Assembly (NCBI GenBank): GCA_017409205.1
Contig: JAFQTF010000051.1
Coordinates: 1 to 37,795, forward strand
Source of the DNA: Oscillospiraceae bacterium
Lineage (GTDB): Bacteria; Bacillota; Clostridia; Oscillospirales; Oscillospiraceae
Direction of reading: 5' to 3'
Length of the DNA stretch: 37,795 nucleotides
Shown here: positions 1 to 7,435 of the stretch, one piece after another
Numbering within the stretch: the stretch's first letter is position 1
How the letters are laid out: every line of letters starts with the position of its first letter
Notes under the pieces: generated by a model
Databases searched by the model: none
What the model saw: the letters and a program-made list of their open reading frames with translations, nothing else
Told to the model about the DNA's origin: nothing
Made by a program: the position numbers and the translations under genes

Positions 1-145
1 AAAATATCTGGTTGCTGTCTATCACTCCGGCACGGAGGATCTGTACCGCAGTACCCTGGATCTGCTGGCCTATAACAAGAAACGCTGCGCCGAGCTGGCA
101 GTAAAACGGGAGAAAGCCCAGGTACAGACACAGATGCAGCTGTAA
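1..145 (+). CDS. C-terminal 47 codons of an unrecognised element gene (partial)
   Basis: An open frame enters from the left edge and stops at TAA 143-145. The visible 47 residues contain a hydrophobic start (YLVAVYH), a central TLDLLAYNKKR stretch and a charged helical tail ending QVQTQMQL. No catalytic motif is visible and I do not recognise the family. It lies in the same orientation and directly upstream of the recombinase gene, separated by a strong terminator. It is therefore inferred to be cargo or maintenance DNA of the same integrated element. The function cannot be inferred from this fragment. Confidence 0.6.
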   Translation, partial: KYLVAVYHSGTEDLYRSTLDLLAYNKKRCAELAVKREKAQVQTQMQL

Positions 146-154
146 TATAGAGCG

Positions 155-188
155 AACGCGGAAGAATTTTAGGTTCTTCCGCGTTTTT
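155..188 (+). terminator. Rho-independent terminator after the partial first gene
   Basis: A perfect 12-bp stem (155-166 paired with 174-185, AACGCGGAAGAA on the left arm) has a 7-nt loop and runs into a T tract at 184-188. It separates the first gene from the recombinase promoter. Confidence 0.9.
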
Positions 189-192
189 ACTC

Positions 193-221
193 TTGCAATT
201 TTGTACTGCATCGTTTACAAT
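193..221 (+). promoter_or_regulatory. Likely promoter of the recombinase gene
   Basis: TTGCAA (193-198) and TACAAT (216-221) are separated by exactly 17 bp, a good vegetative sigma-A match. It lies about 50 bp upstream of the recombinase start. No sporulation-type promoter was recognised by eye. Confidence 0.6.
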
Positions 222-272
222 GTTATCTGTAATATATAGAAGTATATCAGATATGATTGATTGGAGGCAAGC

Positions 273-2429
273 ATGACATCAATCTACAACATAGCGGGTT
301 ATACCCGTATCTCTGTGGATGATGAGCAAACGAAGGACAATGTATCCATTGAAAACCAGAAAGCTATCATCGCAGATTTTGTCAAAAACAAATTTCCCGG
401 AAGCAGTCTTACCTTCTTCGAAGACCGCGACCGCTCCGGCTACACCTTTGAACAGCGGGAGGGCTATCAGGCCATGCGCAGCGGACTGGTGAGTCACAAA
501 TATGATATTCTCATTGTCAAGGACTTCTCCCGTTTCTCCCGTCGGAACTCCCGTGGCCTGGTGGAGTTGGAAGACCTGAGAGATGCCGGTGTCCGGATTA
601 TTTCCATTGGCGACGGCATCGACTTTCCCAATGATGATGACTGGCTGAAGATTCAGTTCCAGTTCCTCATCAACGAAATGCCTGTCACTGACACATCCAA
701 GAAAGTCAAAAACGTGATCCGCCGCCGTCAGCTGGACGGCGAATGGATTTGTGCTGCACCCTATGGATATATCATCAACGATTGCAATGAATTCGAGATT
801 GTTCCCACAGAAGCGGACATCGTCCGGAAAATTTTCCAACTTTACAATGTAGAAGGCTGGGGTTACAAAAAGATCGCAAACCATCTGACTGATCAGGGCA
901 TCCCCACGCCCCGGATGTGTGAGCAGATGCGCAAGGAATCCAAGAACAAACCCTATAACCGGAAAGTAAATGCCGCCTGGGCCATCGTCACGGTACAGGG
1001 TATTCTGGACAACGATTTTTACATCGGCACCTTCCGGCAGGCCAAGTACACCCGGTCAAAGATTAACGGTAAAGATGTGAAACGGGACGAGGGCGAACAC
1101 ATCGTCATCGAGAATCACCATCAGCCCATTATCGACTACCGCACCTTTGCCATCACCCGGGAGCTTCGGGAAAAGCGCACCCGCTCCAACTACCGGGGTG
1201 TGAAAAAATACGATAACGTATACTCCGGATTTCTGGAGTGCGGCGACTGCGGCAGCCCTATGTTCTCTCTGAGTCGTCCAGATCTTGCCGCTGCCTACAC
1301 CTGCGGCACCTATCATAAGCGGGGACGGTCCGGCTGCACCAGTCACCACATCCGGGTAGATACCCTGGATGAACTGCTCAGGACCTTCATTCGAAAGGTC
1401 ATGGAGAATTCTTCTGCCATGCTGGAAAAGCTGAACGCCGAACTGAGCCGGGAAAACGATGACATCGCAGAAACCGAGCAGTCTGCCGATCATCTGGCAG
1501 AGGTTCTGGCAGAACTCCAGGAGGAACTGAAAACCACCAAGCGCCAGCGCATCCGGGAGATCATGAAAAAACCAGAACAGGAAGCTGTTCTGGAGGGGCT
1601 GTATGATGAACTGGAAGCAGAGCTGATCCAGAAAATCGACGGCTTAAACCATCAGATCGACATGCTGGCCGACAAGCGCAACACCATCATTCTGGTGAAC
1701 CGCTCCGCCAAAACCACCATGGACGTATTCCGGGACATTTTGGAGAAAGAAGCCCTGGACCGGAATGACCTGGAACTGATCATCGACCGCATCAAGGTTT
1801 ACGAAGATCATCTGGACATTCAGCTGAAAGCGGACATCGACATTCTCTTAAAATGCGGTCTGGAGGGCCTTGCCGCAAATTTTAAGTCAGGCATCGAGGA
1901 TATCTCATTGACCCGTATCGTCCAGAAGGCAACCCACCAGAAGGACAAGGTCTTCGATGTCAATGTTATCAGTGAAGGCGACCCGCTGGAGATCTATACC
2001 GAAAAGGATGGCGGTGTGATCTTCCGAAAGTATTCTCCCATGGGAGATCTGCAGGAATTTGCTGCCCAGATGTGTGAATCCATTGGCTCCGCTACCGGCC
2101 ATATTGCCGCCATTGCCGACCGGGACAGCATCATTGCCCTTCATGGTGCCCCCAAGCGGGAGCTGATGGACAAGCCCAACTCCCCGGAGCTGGAGCGGCT
2201 CATGGAGCAGCGCCGCAACTACCTTTATCAGCCGGGAGAATCCCCCATCCCGGCATCCCACGACTCCGACAAATACCACCTGGGAGCCGCCGCACCCATC
2301 CTGTCTCAGGGAGACCTGATGGGCTGTGTGCTGCTGCTTCTGGGGGAGGGGGACGGCCCCCTGCAGGAATCCGATCAGAATCTGGCCCGAACCGCAGCCG
2401 GTTTCCTGGGCAGACAGATGGAAAGCTAG
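273..2429 (+). CDS. Large serine recombinase fused in frame to the C-terminal part of SpoVT
   Basis: The start is ATG 273, with GGAGG at 263-267; a TTG at 261 is in frame but overlaps this ribosome binding site. The product has 718 residues. The resolvase-type catalytic domain has the nucleophile Ser14 (YTRIS) and the KDFSRFSRRN motif near residue 83. A recombinase domain follows, then a zinc ribbon (Cys323, Cys326, Cys344, Cys355) and a coiled coil at about 390-480. Site-specific integration and excision is the family role. From about residue 568 (EGDPLEIYT) to the end, the protein matches the sporulation regulator SpoVT from about its residue 30: the end of the AbrB-like DNA-binding domain and the whole GAF-like domain (KYSPMG, GHIAAIADRDS, SPELERLMEQR). 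SpoVT is normally about 178 residues; 151 remain here and the first ~29 are missing. The simplest reading is that the element inserted into spoVT and its recombinase now borrows the host frame and stop codon. It could instead be a stable regulated-recombinase architecture. Confidence 0.88.
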   Translation: MTSIYNIAGYTRISVDDEQTKDNVSIENQKAIIADFVKNKFPGSSLTFFEDRDRSGYTFEQREGYQAMRSGLVSHKYDILIVKDFSRFSRRNSRGLVELEDLRDAGVRIISIGDGIDFPNDDDWLKIQFQFLINEMPVTDTSKKVKNVIRRRQLDGEWICAAPYGYIINDCNEFEIVPTEADIVRKIFQLYNVEGWGYKKIANHLTDQGIPTPRMCEQMRKESKNKPYNRKVNAAWAIVTVQGILDNDFYIGTFRQAKYTRSKINGKDVKRDEGEHIVIENHHQPIIDYRTFAITRELREKRTRSNYRGVKKYDNVYSGFLECGDCGSPMFSLSRPDLAAAYTCGTYHKRGRSGCTSHHIRVDTLDELLRTFIRKVMENSSAMLEKLNAELSRENDDIAETEQSADHLAEVLAELQEELKTTKRQRIREIMKKPEQEAVLEGLYDELEAELIQKIDGLNHQIDMLADKRNTIILVNRSAKTTMDVFRDILEKEALDRNDLELIIDRIKVYEDHLDIQLKADIDILLKCGLEGLAANFKSGIEDISLTRIVQKATHQKDKVFDVNVISEGDPLEIYTEKDGGVIFRKYSPMGDLQEFAAQMCESIGSATGHIAAIADRDSIIALHGAPKRELMDKPNSPELERLMEQRRNYLYQPGESPIPASHDSDKYHLGAAAPILSQGDLMGCVLLLLGEGDGPLQESDQNLARTAAGFLGRQMES
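1974..2429 (+). pseudogene. spoVT: 3' part of host spoVT, separated from its own start
   Basis: The codons from 1974 encode residues matching SpoVT from about position 30 onward. SpoVT is a forespore transcription regulator with an AbrB-like DNA-binding N-terminus and a GAF-like C-terminus. The GAF-like part looks intact and ends at a normal stop (TAG 2427-2429). The first ~29 codons are not in the window; by inference they lie at the far end of the element. As it stands this segment can only be translated as the tail of the recombinase. Confidence 0.8.
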
Positions 2430-2525
2430 CAGCAGCGTCTCTGCGGGTTTCCGGGGCCGTCCGGACTGAAGGAAAACCATCCCTTCCTAAAGACCATGGC
2501 AGCGAATCGCAGCAGTAAATAACAG

Positions 2526-2567
2526 ATGCCTGCACAGGCTCCCGGCGGGAGTTGTGCAGGCATTTCT
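2526..2567 (+). terminator. Terminator hairpin after spoVT
   Basis: A 10-bp outer stem (2526-2535 with 2554-2563, ATGCCTGCAC) encloses a second GC-rich hairpin (CTCCC/GGGAG). The following T run is short (TTTCTAT). It lies about 100 bp after the stop. Confidence 0.65.
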
Positions 2568-2654
2568 ATATGTAGCTGAGGTGGGGGAAAAGCCCTTGTT
2601 CCAACGTATTGGATGGTCAAATGGACACACGGAAGGCTTCCGGCAGCTTCGCTG

Positions 2655-3392
2655 TTATTTGGTATTCTTTTCTTTATCCATCCATGCAAGATACAACGCA
2701 TAGCCAGCTGCAATTGCCGCAAGGAAAACACCGGAAATGATTTGCCTTTGTGATGTCATGGCTGCCTCATTGGCAAAGGCGCTCAATCCATTAAAAACGC
2801 TGTGGGTGATAATGCAGATCACCAGACTCCTGGTTTTCCAAAAAATCATTACAAAAGTAAATCCGATGGCCACTGCATATATTACCTGCAGCAACGTCGG
2901 CAGCAAATCCGCACCGGAACCATTGACCAGGTTTACAATATGTCCGGCTCCAAATGTAACGCTGGAAACAACAATCGCAGATCTCACGCTGTCCTTTGCC
3001 ATCGCCTGAAACAATAACCCGCGGAAGATCATTTCCTCAAGGAAACCAACACAGAACATGGACAAGACATACAGCAGTGTTTCCGGCAGGGACTGGTTCA
3101 GCCGGATGCCATACCATAAATTTACGGTCAGCAGAACGATCAATGGAATATAATACAGCATCCTTGCAGCGGGTAACTGCGGTTTACAAAGGCCGTATTT
3201 GATCATCAATCCATTCTTTTTTACGAAGGAAAACAGTGCCGCAGACAGTGCGATTAAAACCGGCAGCGTGATAACTTTCGAAATGCCGACAGCCGCCGAC
3301 AGACTATCTCCTGCGGATGCGAGGACGATATATGCAATGATCCATGCGACTGCGAACCAAATTTCGCTTTTTTCGTATAGCCTTTTTATCAT
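2655..3392 (-). CDS. CPBP-family intramembrane glutamic protease (CAAX/Abi type)
   Basis: The product is a 245-residue polytopic membrane protein with about seven or eight hydrophobic segments. It carries the three CPBP signatures: EEMIFRG (about residue 119-125), the FGAGH motif about 30 residues later, and THSVFN near residue 200. These supply the glutamate, histidine and asparagine residues of the intramembrane active site. In the family such proteins cleave prenylated or peptide substrates, or serve in bacteriocin immunity; the substrate here is unknown. The start is ATG 3392, with GGAGG nine bases upstream; a TTG at 3401 is in frame but abuts the ribosome binding site. It is monocistronic, convergent with spoVT and upstream of lgt in the same direction. 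Confidence 0.85.
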   Translation of the reverse strand: MIKRLYEKSEIWFAVAWIIAYIVLASAGDSLSAAVGISKVITLPVLIALSAALFSFVKKNGLMIKYGLCKPQLPAARMLYYIPLIVLLTVNLWYGIRLNQSLPETLLYVLSMFCVGFLEEMIFRGLLFQAMAKDSVRSAIVVSSVTFGAGHIVNLVNGSGADLLPTLLQVIYAVAIGFTFVMIFWKTRSLVICIITHSVFNGLSAFANEAAMTSQRQIISGVFLAAIAAGYALYLAWMDKEKNTK

Positions 3393-3473
3393 TTCCGGCA
3401 ACCTCCCGATTCCAATTTAGTAACCAGAGCCGATCATGGACAGGGCATCCACGGTTCCCGTCATATCGGCTTT

Positions 3474-3587
3474 CGGCGGGAGCGGGGCTCCGCCCTGTAT
3501 ATTCGCGTCAAGCAGAGCCCCCCGGTTGTCTGCCGGATACAGAGAACCGGACGGCTGTTCAAACCGTCAGGTCAAACAACCGTCCGG
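3474..3587. repeat. GC-rich inverted repeats in the lgt-CPBP gap
   Basis: The gap 3393-3639 holds no gene. Read in the direction of lgt, a 13-bp imperfect stem (3575-3587 with 3547-3559, containing CCGGACGG) follows the lgt stop. It is followed by a second GC-rich dyad (3484-3490 GGGGCTC with 3515-3521 GAGCCCC). Neither has a U tract. They may act as transcript-end or mRNA-stabilising hairpins for lgt. Confidence 0.5.
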
Positions 3588-3639
3588 CAACCAGGACAAT
3601 CATTTCTCCGCCAGGGATATGCTATAAAGACGCTGCTGT

Positions 3640-4503
3640 TTACTCCTGGGGTTTGGATTCCGGTTCTGCCGCTGCCACCTGATTGACCCACAGTTTTCCG
3701 GGGTCGTGGGGCTTGAACTGGAGATACGCCAGCAGGGAAACAGCTGCAATGCAGGTAACGCCGGCCAGCACCTGGCTGACCCGGAAGGGGCCCCACCAGA
3801 GGCTGTCCACCCGCAGGCCTTCTACTATACAGCGGCCCAGGCCATACCAGGCAGCATAGGAGAGGGCCATCTGGCCGTCATAACGGCGCTTTTTGGACAG
3901 GAAGTGCAGCAGCACAAAGCCGCAGAGATTCCAGAGGGATTCATACAGGAAGGTGGGGTGATAATATTCCCATGCGCCTGTTTTGGTGTTGAACAGGCCC
4001 ATTCGGAAGAAGGAATCGGTGGCGGCGCCGAAGGCTTCCCGGTTCATGAAGTTGCCCCAGCGGCCGATGGACTGGCCGATGAGGAAACCCAGCAGGATCA
4101 GATCCAGCACCGGGGACAGCTTGATCTTCTTCACCCGGGTGATGACAGCCATACCGATGATAGCGCCGATAACGCCGCCATAAATGGCGATGCCGCCGTT
4201 CCAGATGTACAGTACAGAAATAGGGTCGGCTGCGTATTCCTCCCAGCTGAAGGCGCAGTAATAAATACGGGCGCAGACAATGGCAAAAGGAGTTACCCAG
4301 AGGACACCATCGAGAATGTCGTCCTCCTTCAGGCCAAATTCCTTGCTGCGCTTACAGCAGTAGAGTACCGCCAGCATCAGACCCAGGGCGATGATGGCGC
4401 CGTAATAATGGATGGTCAGAGGGCCCAGCTGAAGGACCCGGGGGGGATTTACCTCCAGCCCCAGAAAGGGAAAGGAAATGTTGGAATAGTTTGCAGGGAT
4501 CAT
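3640..4503 (-). CDS. lgt: Phosphatidylglycerol-prolipoprotein diacylglyceryl transferase
   Basis: Lgt transfers diacylglycerol from phosphatidylglycerol to the lipobox cysteine of prelipoproteins, the first step of lipoprotein maturation in the cytoplasmic membrane. The 287-residue protein has the expected polytopic layout. The HYYG motif lies at residues 32-35. The Lgt signature GRWGNFMNREAFG is at 147-159, and HPTFLYES is near 182. The start is ATG 4503, preceded by AAAGGAG at 8 nt spacing; upstream in-frame codons lack a ribosome binding site. A short Glu/Pro/Ala tail ends the protein. Several lipoproteins encoded nearby (the sugar-binding protein at 18814 and both DctP proteins) would be substrates. 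Confidence 0.95.
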   Translation of the reverse strand: MIPANYSNISFPFLGLEVNPPRVLQLGPLTIHYYGAIIALGLMLAVLYCCKRSKEFGLKEDDILDGVLWVTPFAIVCARIYYCAFSWEEYAADPISVLYIWNGGIAIYGGVIGAIIGMAVITRVKKIKLSPVLDLILLGFLIGQSIGRWGNFMNREAFGAATDSFFRMGLFNTKTGAWEYYHPTFLYESLWNLCGFVLLHFLSKKRRYDGQMALSYAAWYGLGRCIVEGLRVDSLWWGPFRVSQVLAGVTCIAAVSLLAYLQFKPHDPGKLWVNQVAAAEPESKPQE

Positions 4504-4572
4504 AAGGATACTCCTTTGATATGGGATGATACATAAAGGATCGCAGCGTCTGCCGGTGGTATTTCGTGCAGA

Positions 4573-4638
4573 GAATCCAGAATCCACCGATTGCCGGGGC
4601 CATGGGCCATTCATTGCTCCATGGCCGGCAGGCGATCA
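4573..4638 (-). repeat. Intergenic palindromic repeat, copy A
   Basis: This shares the core CCGGCAATCGGTGGATTCTG (minus strand, about 4578-4597) with copies near 10934 and 12084. The flanks pair as a long imperfect hairpin: 4589-4595 GATTGCC with 4631-4637 GGCGATC, and inner GCCATGG with CCATGGC. It reaches the ymfH stop codon and lies upstream of lgt. Confidence 0.6.
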
Positions 4639-5916
4639 TTTTTCTTCTACGGGACGGATAACGGACAGGCAGCTTCGGTCGGCGGTGACGATGTCGGCAA
4701 TGAACTTCCGGATCTCCTCCTTCTCGATGCTGCGGTAAACCTCCGGGAACCGGAAATAGTCAAATCCGGAGAAGTGATAGGCGCAGACCCGGAAACAGGT
4801 GCCATCGAAGCTGTCCAGCTGCCGGATACGGCGGCCAAGCGCGCTGCGCTTCATCCGCAGGAAGGCCGCTTCCTCAATGCCTTCGGCAGCGATTCTCTCT
4901 GCCTGCTCCAGAATGGCGGTACGGACGTGCTCCGGCATATCGCTGTCGCCGGAGCACATCAGCATGGCGCAGCCGTCGATGGTCTCGAATCCGCCGCCAA
5001 AGGAGGAATCGATGAGACCCTCTTCATAAAGCCGCAGATACAGCTCTGAAGACTCGCCGAACAGGGCTTCCGCGGCCAGATCCGCCACCATTTCCCGGCG
5101 GATGGCCTCATCTCCCAGGCCAAGAGGCTCACATTTAAACGCCAGATTGAACATGGGCATGGCCACTTCCATGATCCGGCAGGTTTCCTTCTCGGCAGTG
5201 GTCATGGATTCCTGGGGCAGGGGCTGTTTTTTGCCCACCTCTTTTTTCTCGCTGCCCAGCATCTGCCGGGCCAGGGCAGTTACCTCCTCCGGCTCCACAT
5301 CGCCCACTACGCAAAGCAGCATATTGCCCGGGGTGTAGAAGGCCCGGTGGCAGATATGGAGGGTCTGGGCTGTGATTTCACGGATGGTCTGGGAGGTGCC
5401 CAGAATGGGGATCCGGATGGGATGCTTTTCGAACATGGAGACCATTAGGTTTTCAAAGATCACGCTGTCCGGGGCGTCCTGATTCATACCGATCTCCTGA
5501 TCGATGATGCCCCGCTCCTTCTCCACGCTTTCCTCCGTGAAATAGGGCGTGGACACAAATTCCAGCAGCAGCTTCAGGCATTCATGGAAATTTTCCGTGC
5601 AGGAGAAATAGTAGGCTGTCAGATCATAGCTGGTAAAGGCGTTGGTCATGGCGCCCATGGCGGCAAACTCGGCGGACACATCCCGCCCTCCGGGCATATC
5701 GAAGAGCTTGTGCTCAAGATAATGGGCCATACCGGCGGGGGCGTGATATTCCCGGCCTTCAAAGGTAAAATCCGTATGGATGGCGCCGTAATCTGTGATA
5801 AAGTAGGCAAGCTTCTTGGTAAAGCCCTTCCGCTTCACCACGGCCACTGTCAGGCCGTTTTCCAGAACCTGGCGATAGCAGGTCTCATCCAGTTCCGGGT
5901 AATAGCTGGGGATCAT
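4636..5916 (-). CDS. M16-family zinc peptidase, YmfH type
   Basis: The product is a 426-residue pitrilysin-family peptidase. The inverted zinc motif HYLEH lies at residues 65-69, and the distal glutamate of the EKERGIIDQEIGM segment at about 141. This is the catalytically competent partner of a two-gene M16 pair; homologues are annotated as YmfH-like and associated with EF-P aminopentanol modification in Bacillus. The EF-P link is family knowledge and nothing in this window tests it. The start ATG overlaps the ymfF stop by four bases (ATGA at 5913-5916), with AAAGGAGG inside the ymfF end. The two proteins are therefore translationally coupled and likely form a heterodimer. No signal peptide is visible, so it is probably cytoplasmic. 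Confidence 0.85.
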   Translation of the reverse strand: MIPSYYPELDETCYRQVLENGLTVAVVKRKGFTKKLAYFITDYGAIHTDFTFEGREYHAPAGMAHYLEHKLFDMPGGRDVSAEFAAMGAMTNAFTSYDLTAYYFSCTENFHECLKLLLEFVSTPYFTEESVEKERGIIDQEIGMNQDAPDSVIFENLMVSMFEKHPIRIPILGTSQTIREITAQTLHICHRAFYTPGNMLLCVVGDVEPEEVTALARQMLGSEKKEVGKKQPLPQESMTTAEKETCRIMEVAMPMFNLAFKCEPLGLGDEAIRREMVADLAAEALFGESSELYLRLYEEGLIDSSFGGGFETIDGCAMLMCSGDSDMPEHVRTAILEQAERIAAEGIEEAAFLRMKRSALGRRIRQLDSFDGTCFRVCAYHFSGFDYFRFPEVYRSIEKEEIRKFIADIVTADRSCLSVIRPVEEK

Positions 5917-7178
5917 TGGCTGCCTCCTTTCAGGAAATAGGTGGTATGAAGCTGCAGGCTGTTGGCGGCAGCCACCACCTGCTCCTTTGTAACGGCCTCC
6001 ACCGCTGCCATATATTCGGCGGGGGTCATCTTCATGCCGCTTAAGGCAGCGGTGGCATAGTAGCCCTCAATGCTGCCGGGGGAATCGTGGGTGGATCGGA
6101 GGCTGGACAGGATGGCCTGACGGGCTGCAGTTAGCTCGTCCTCAGAAATATGGCCGTCCTGACAGTCTTTCAGCTGCCGCAGCATCTCCTGCCGGGTCAG
6201 CTCCTCCTTGTCGAAATCAATACCGGCAGACACGGTGACGATGCCCTTGGAGCCATAGTAGCCGGAGCCGATGGAATAACACAGGGAAAGCTTCTCCCGG
6301 ATGTTCATGAAGAGTTTGCTGGTCATGCCGGAACCGAAGATGGTGTTCAGCATCTGCATGGCGGGGAATTCCGGGGTGCGGTTGGTAATGGGTGTGACGA
6401 AGCCCATGCACAGCTTGCCCTGAGAGATCTCCATGGTCTCCGTCAGATCGCTGCCTTCGCAGGAATGGAAGGCGGTCTGGGGCTTCAGACTTCTGTAATC
6501 CCGGTCCAGCCTGGACAGCAGGGGCTTCAGCAGAGATGCCACCTGTTCTCCCTCCTCGCTGCCCACATAGAAAATTTCAATGGGGCTTTCCCGGAGAATA
6601 TGCTGATAGTGGTCGTACAGGAAAACCGGATCAATGACCGCCACCTGCTCCTTATCGCCCAGGCGGGGCAGTCCGAAGGTGTCCTCCCGGCACATGGTGC
6701 GCAGCAGCCTGCCCATGGCATAAGCCCGCTTGTCGTTCAGCTCCGATTCAATGGTGGCAATAAGGTTCTTTTTCTCGCTCTCCACGAAGGCAGTCGGGAA
6801 GCCTCCGTTTTCCAGCGGAGATTCCAGCAGCAATTCCCCCAGAAAATCCAGCATGGGCTGCAGTACCCGGTCACCGGGCAGGGCAAACCGGTCATCCATG
6901 AAGCCGCAGTACAGTCCTGTGGTCTGGTAGTCACCGATCCGGCGGACAACTGCGCTGACAGAAGCGCCGTAAAGCTCGTCCAGCCGGTTGGTGATGGCGC
7001 GCAGGTCGCCATGCTGTCGGGTACCACGCAGCAGCACAGAGGGTAGCAGGGCATTCATGGCGCTTTCTTCCAGACACATAGGGCGTACCAGCTGGAAGCT
7101 GAGGCAGCCCTGCTTGAACCGGGTATCCCGGCAGCACCGCAGGGTGATCCCGGGGAACAGAGAGAAGGTTTGGATCAT
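5913..7178 (-). CDS. M16-family peptidase-like protein, YmfF type (inactive partner)
   Basis: The 421-residue protein has M16 architecture, with the characteristic C-terminal-domain motifs (LNTIFGSGMTSKLF, REKLSLCYSIGSGYYGSKG). The HxxEH zinc site is absent from its N-terminal half, as expected for the non-catalytic partner of YmfH. Such pairs resemble the catalytic and non-catalytic subunits of heterodimeric M16 proteases. The start is ATG 7178 with an AAGGAG ribosome binding site. It is the first gene of the ymfF-ymfH pair. Its leader contains a large inverted repeat (7192-7288). Confidence 0.82.
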   Translation of the reverse strand: MIQTFSLFPGITLRCCRDTRFKQGCLSFQLVRPMCLEESAMNALLPSVLLRGTRQHGDLRAITNRLDELYGASVSAVVRRIGDYQTTGLYCGFMDDRFALPGDRVLQPMLDFLGELLLESPLENGGFPTAFVESEKKNLIATIESELNDKRAYAMGRLLRTMCREDTFGLPRLGDKEQVAVIDPVFLYDHYQHILRESPIEIFYVGSEEGEQVASLLKPLLSRLDRDYRSLKPQTAFHSCEGSDLTETMEISQGKLCMGFVTPITNRTPEFPAMQMLNTIFGSGMTSKLFMNIREKLSLCYSIGSGYYGSKGIVTVSAGIDFDKEELTRQEMLRQLKDCQDGHISEDELTAARQAILSSLRSTHDSPGSIEGYYATAALSGMKMTPAEYMAAVEAVTKEQVVAAANSLQLHTTYFLKGGSQ

Positions 7179-7191
7179 AGAAACTCCTTGT

Positions 7192-7288
7192 GTAAATGAT
7201 CGTTTAGCTTTCTATCGGATAAACGTACTGTTCTTGCAGGAGCAAGAAAAGTACAGGCAGAACGTTCGTAAGCTGAATGATCATTTAC
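7192..7288. repeat. 97-bp element bounded by 19-bp inverted repeats
   Basis: The left arm 7192-7210 (GTAAATGATCGTTTAGCTT) pairs with 7270-7288 at 17 of 19 positions. A nested hairpin at about 7225-7255 has TTCTTGC and GCAAGAA around an AGGA loop, flanked by a GTAC/GTAC pair. It lies in the gap between divergent ymfF and prmA. No gene is present in this gap. Confidence 0.7.
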
Positions 7289-7371
7289 CGCAACAAAAAT
7301 CATATACCGGATATTATATACCAAATCTTCCAAAATAGAAAGTAGTACATAAAAAATTCAGACTTTTTCCG

Positions 7372-7400
7372 TTGCCATTTTTCCTTCTTTGCGGTAGAAT
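7372..7400 (+). promoter_or_regulatory. Promoter of prmA
   Basis: TTGCCA (7372-7377) and TAGAAT (7395-7400) are separated by 17 bp, 36 bp upstream of the prmA ATG. Confidence 0.7.
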
Positions 7401-7435
7401 ATATGTTGGAATTCGATGCACAGGAGGAAAAAGCC

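Larger units (their letters stand above)
1..1975 (+). mobile_element. Right end of an integrative element inserted in spoVT
   Basis: The element extends off the window to the left. Its right boundary is inferred at about 1965-1980, where recombinase sequence gives way to SpoVT sequence. The recombinase gene sits next to the junction, as is usual for serine-integrase elements. The exact attachment core cannot be fixed without the other end. Confidence 0.75.

Noticed and set aside
1950-1990. Assembly or frameshift artefact as the cause of the recombinase-spoVT fusion.
   Set aside because: The frame is uninterrupted with no homopolymer at the junction, and the SpoVT match begins and continues cleanly to a normal stop and terminator. 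A chimeric assembly cannot be wholly excluded without reads.
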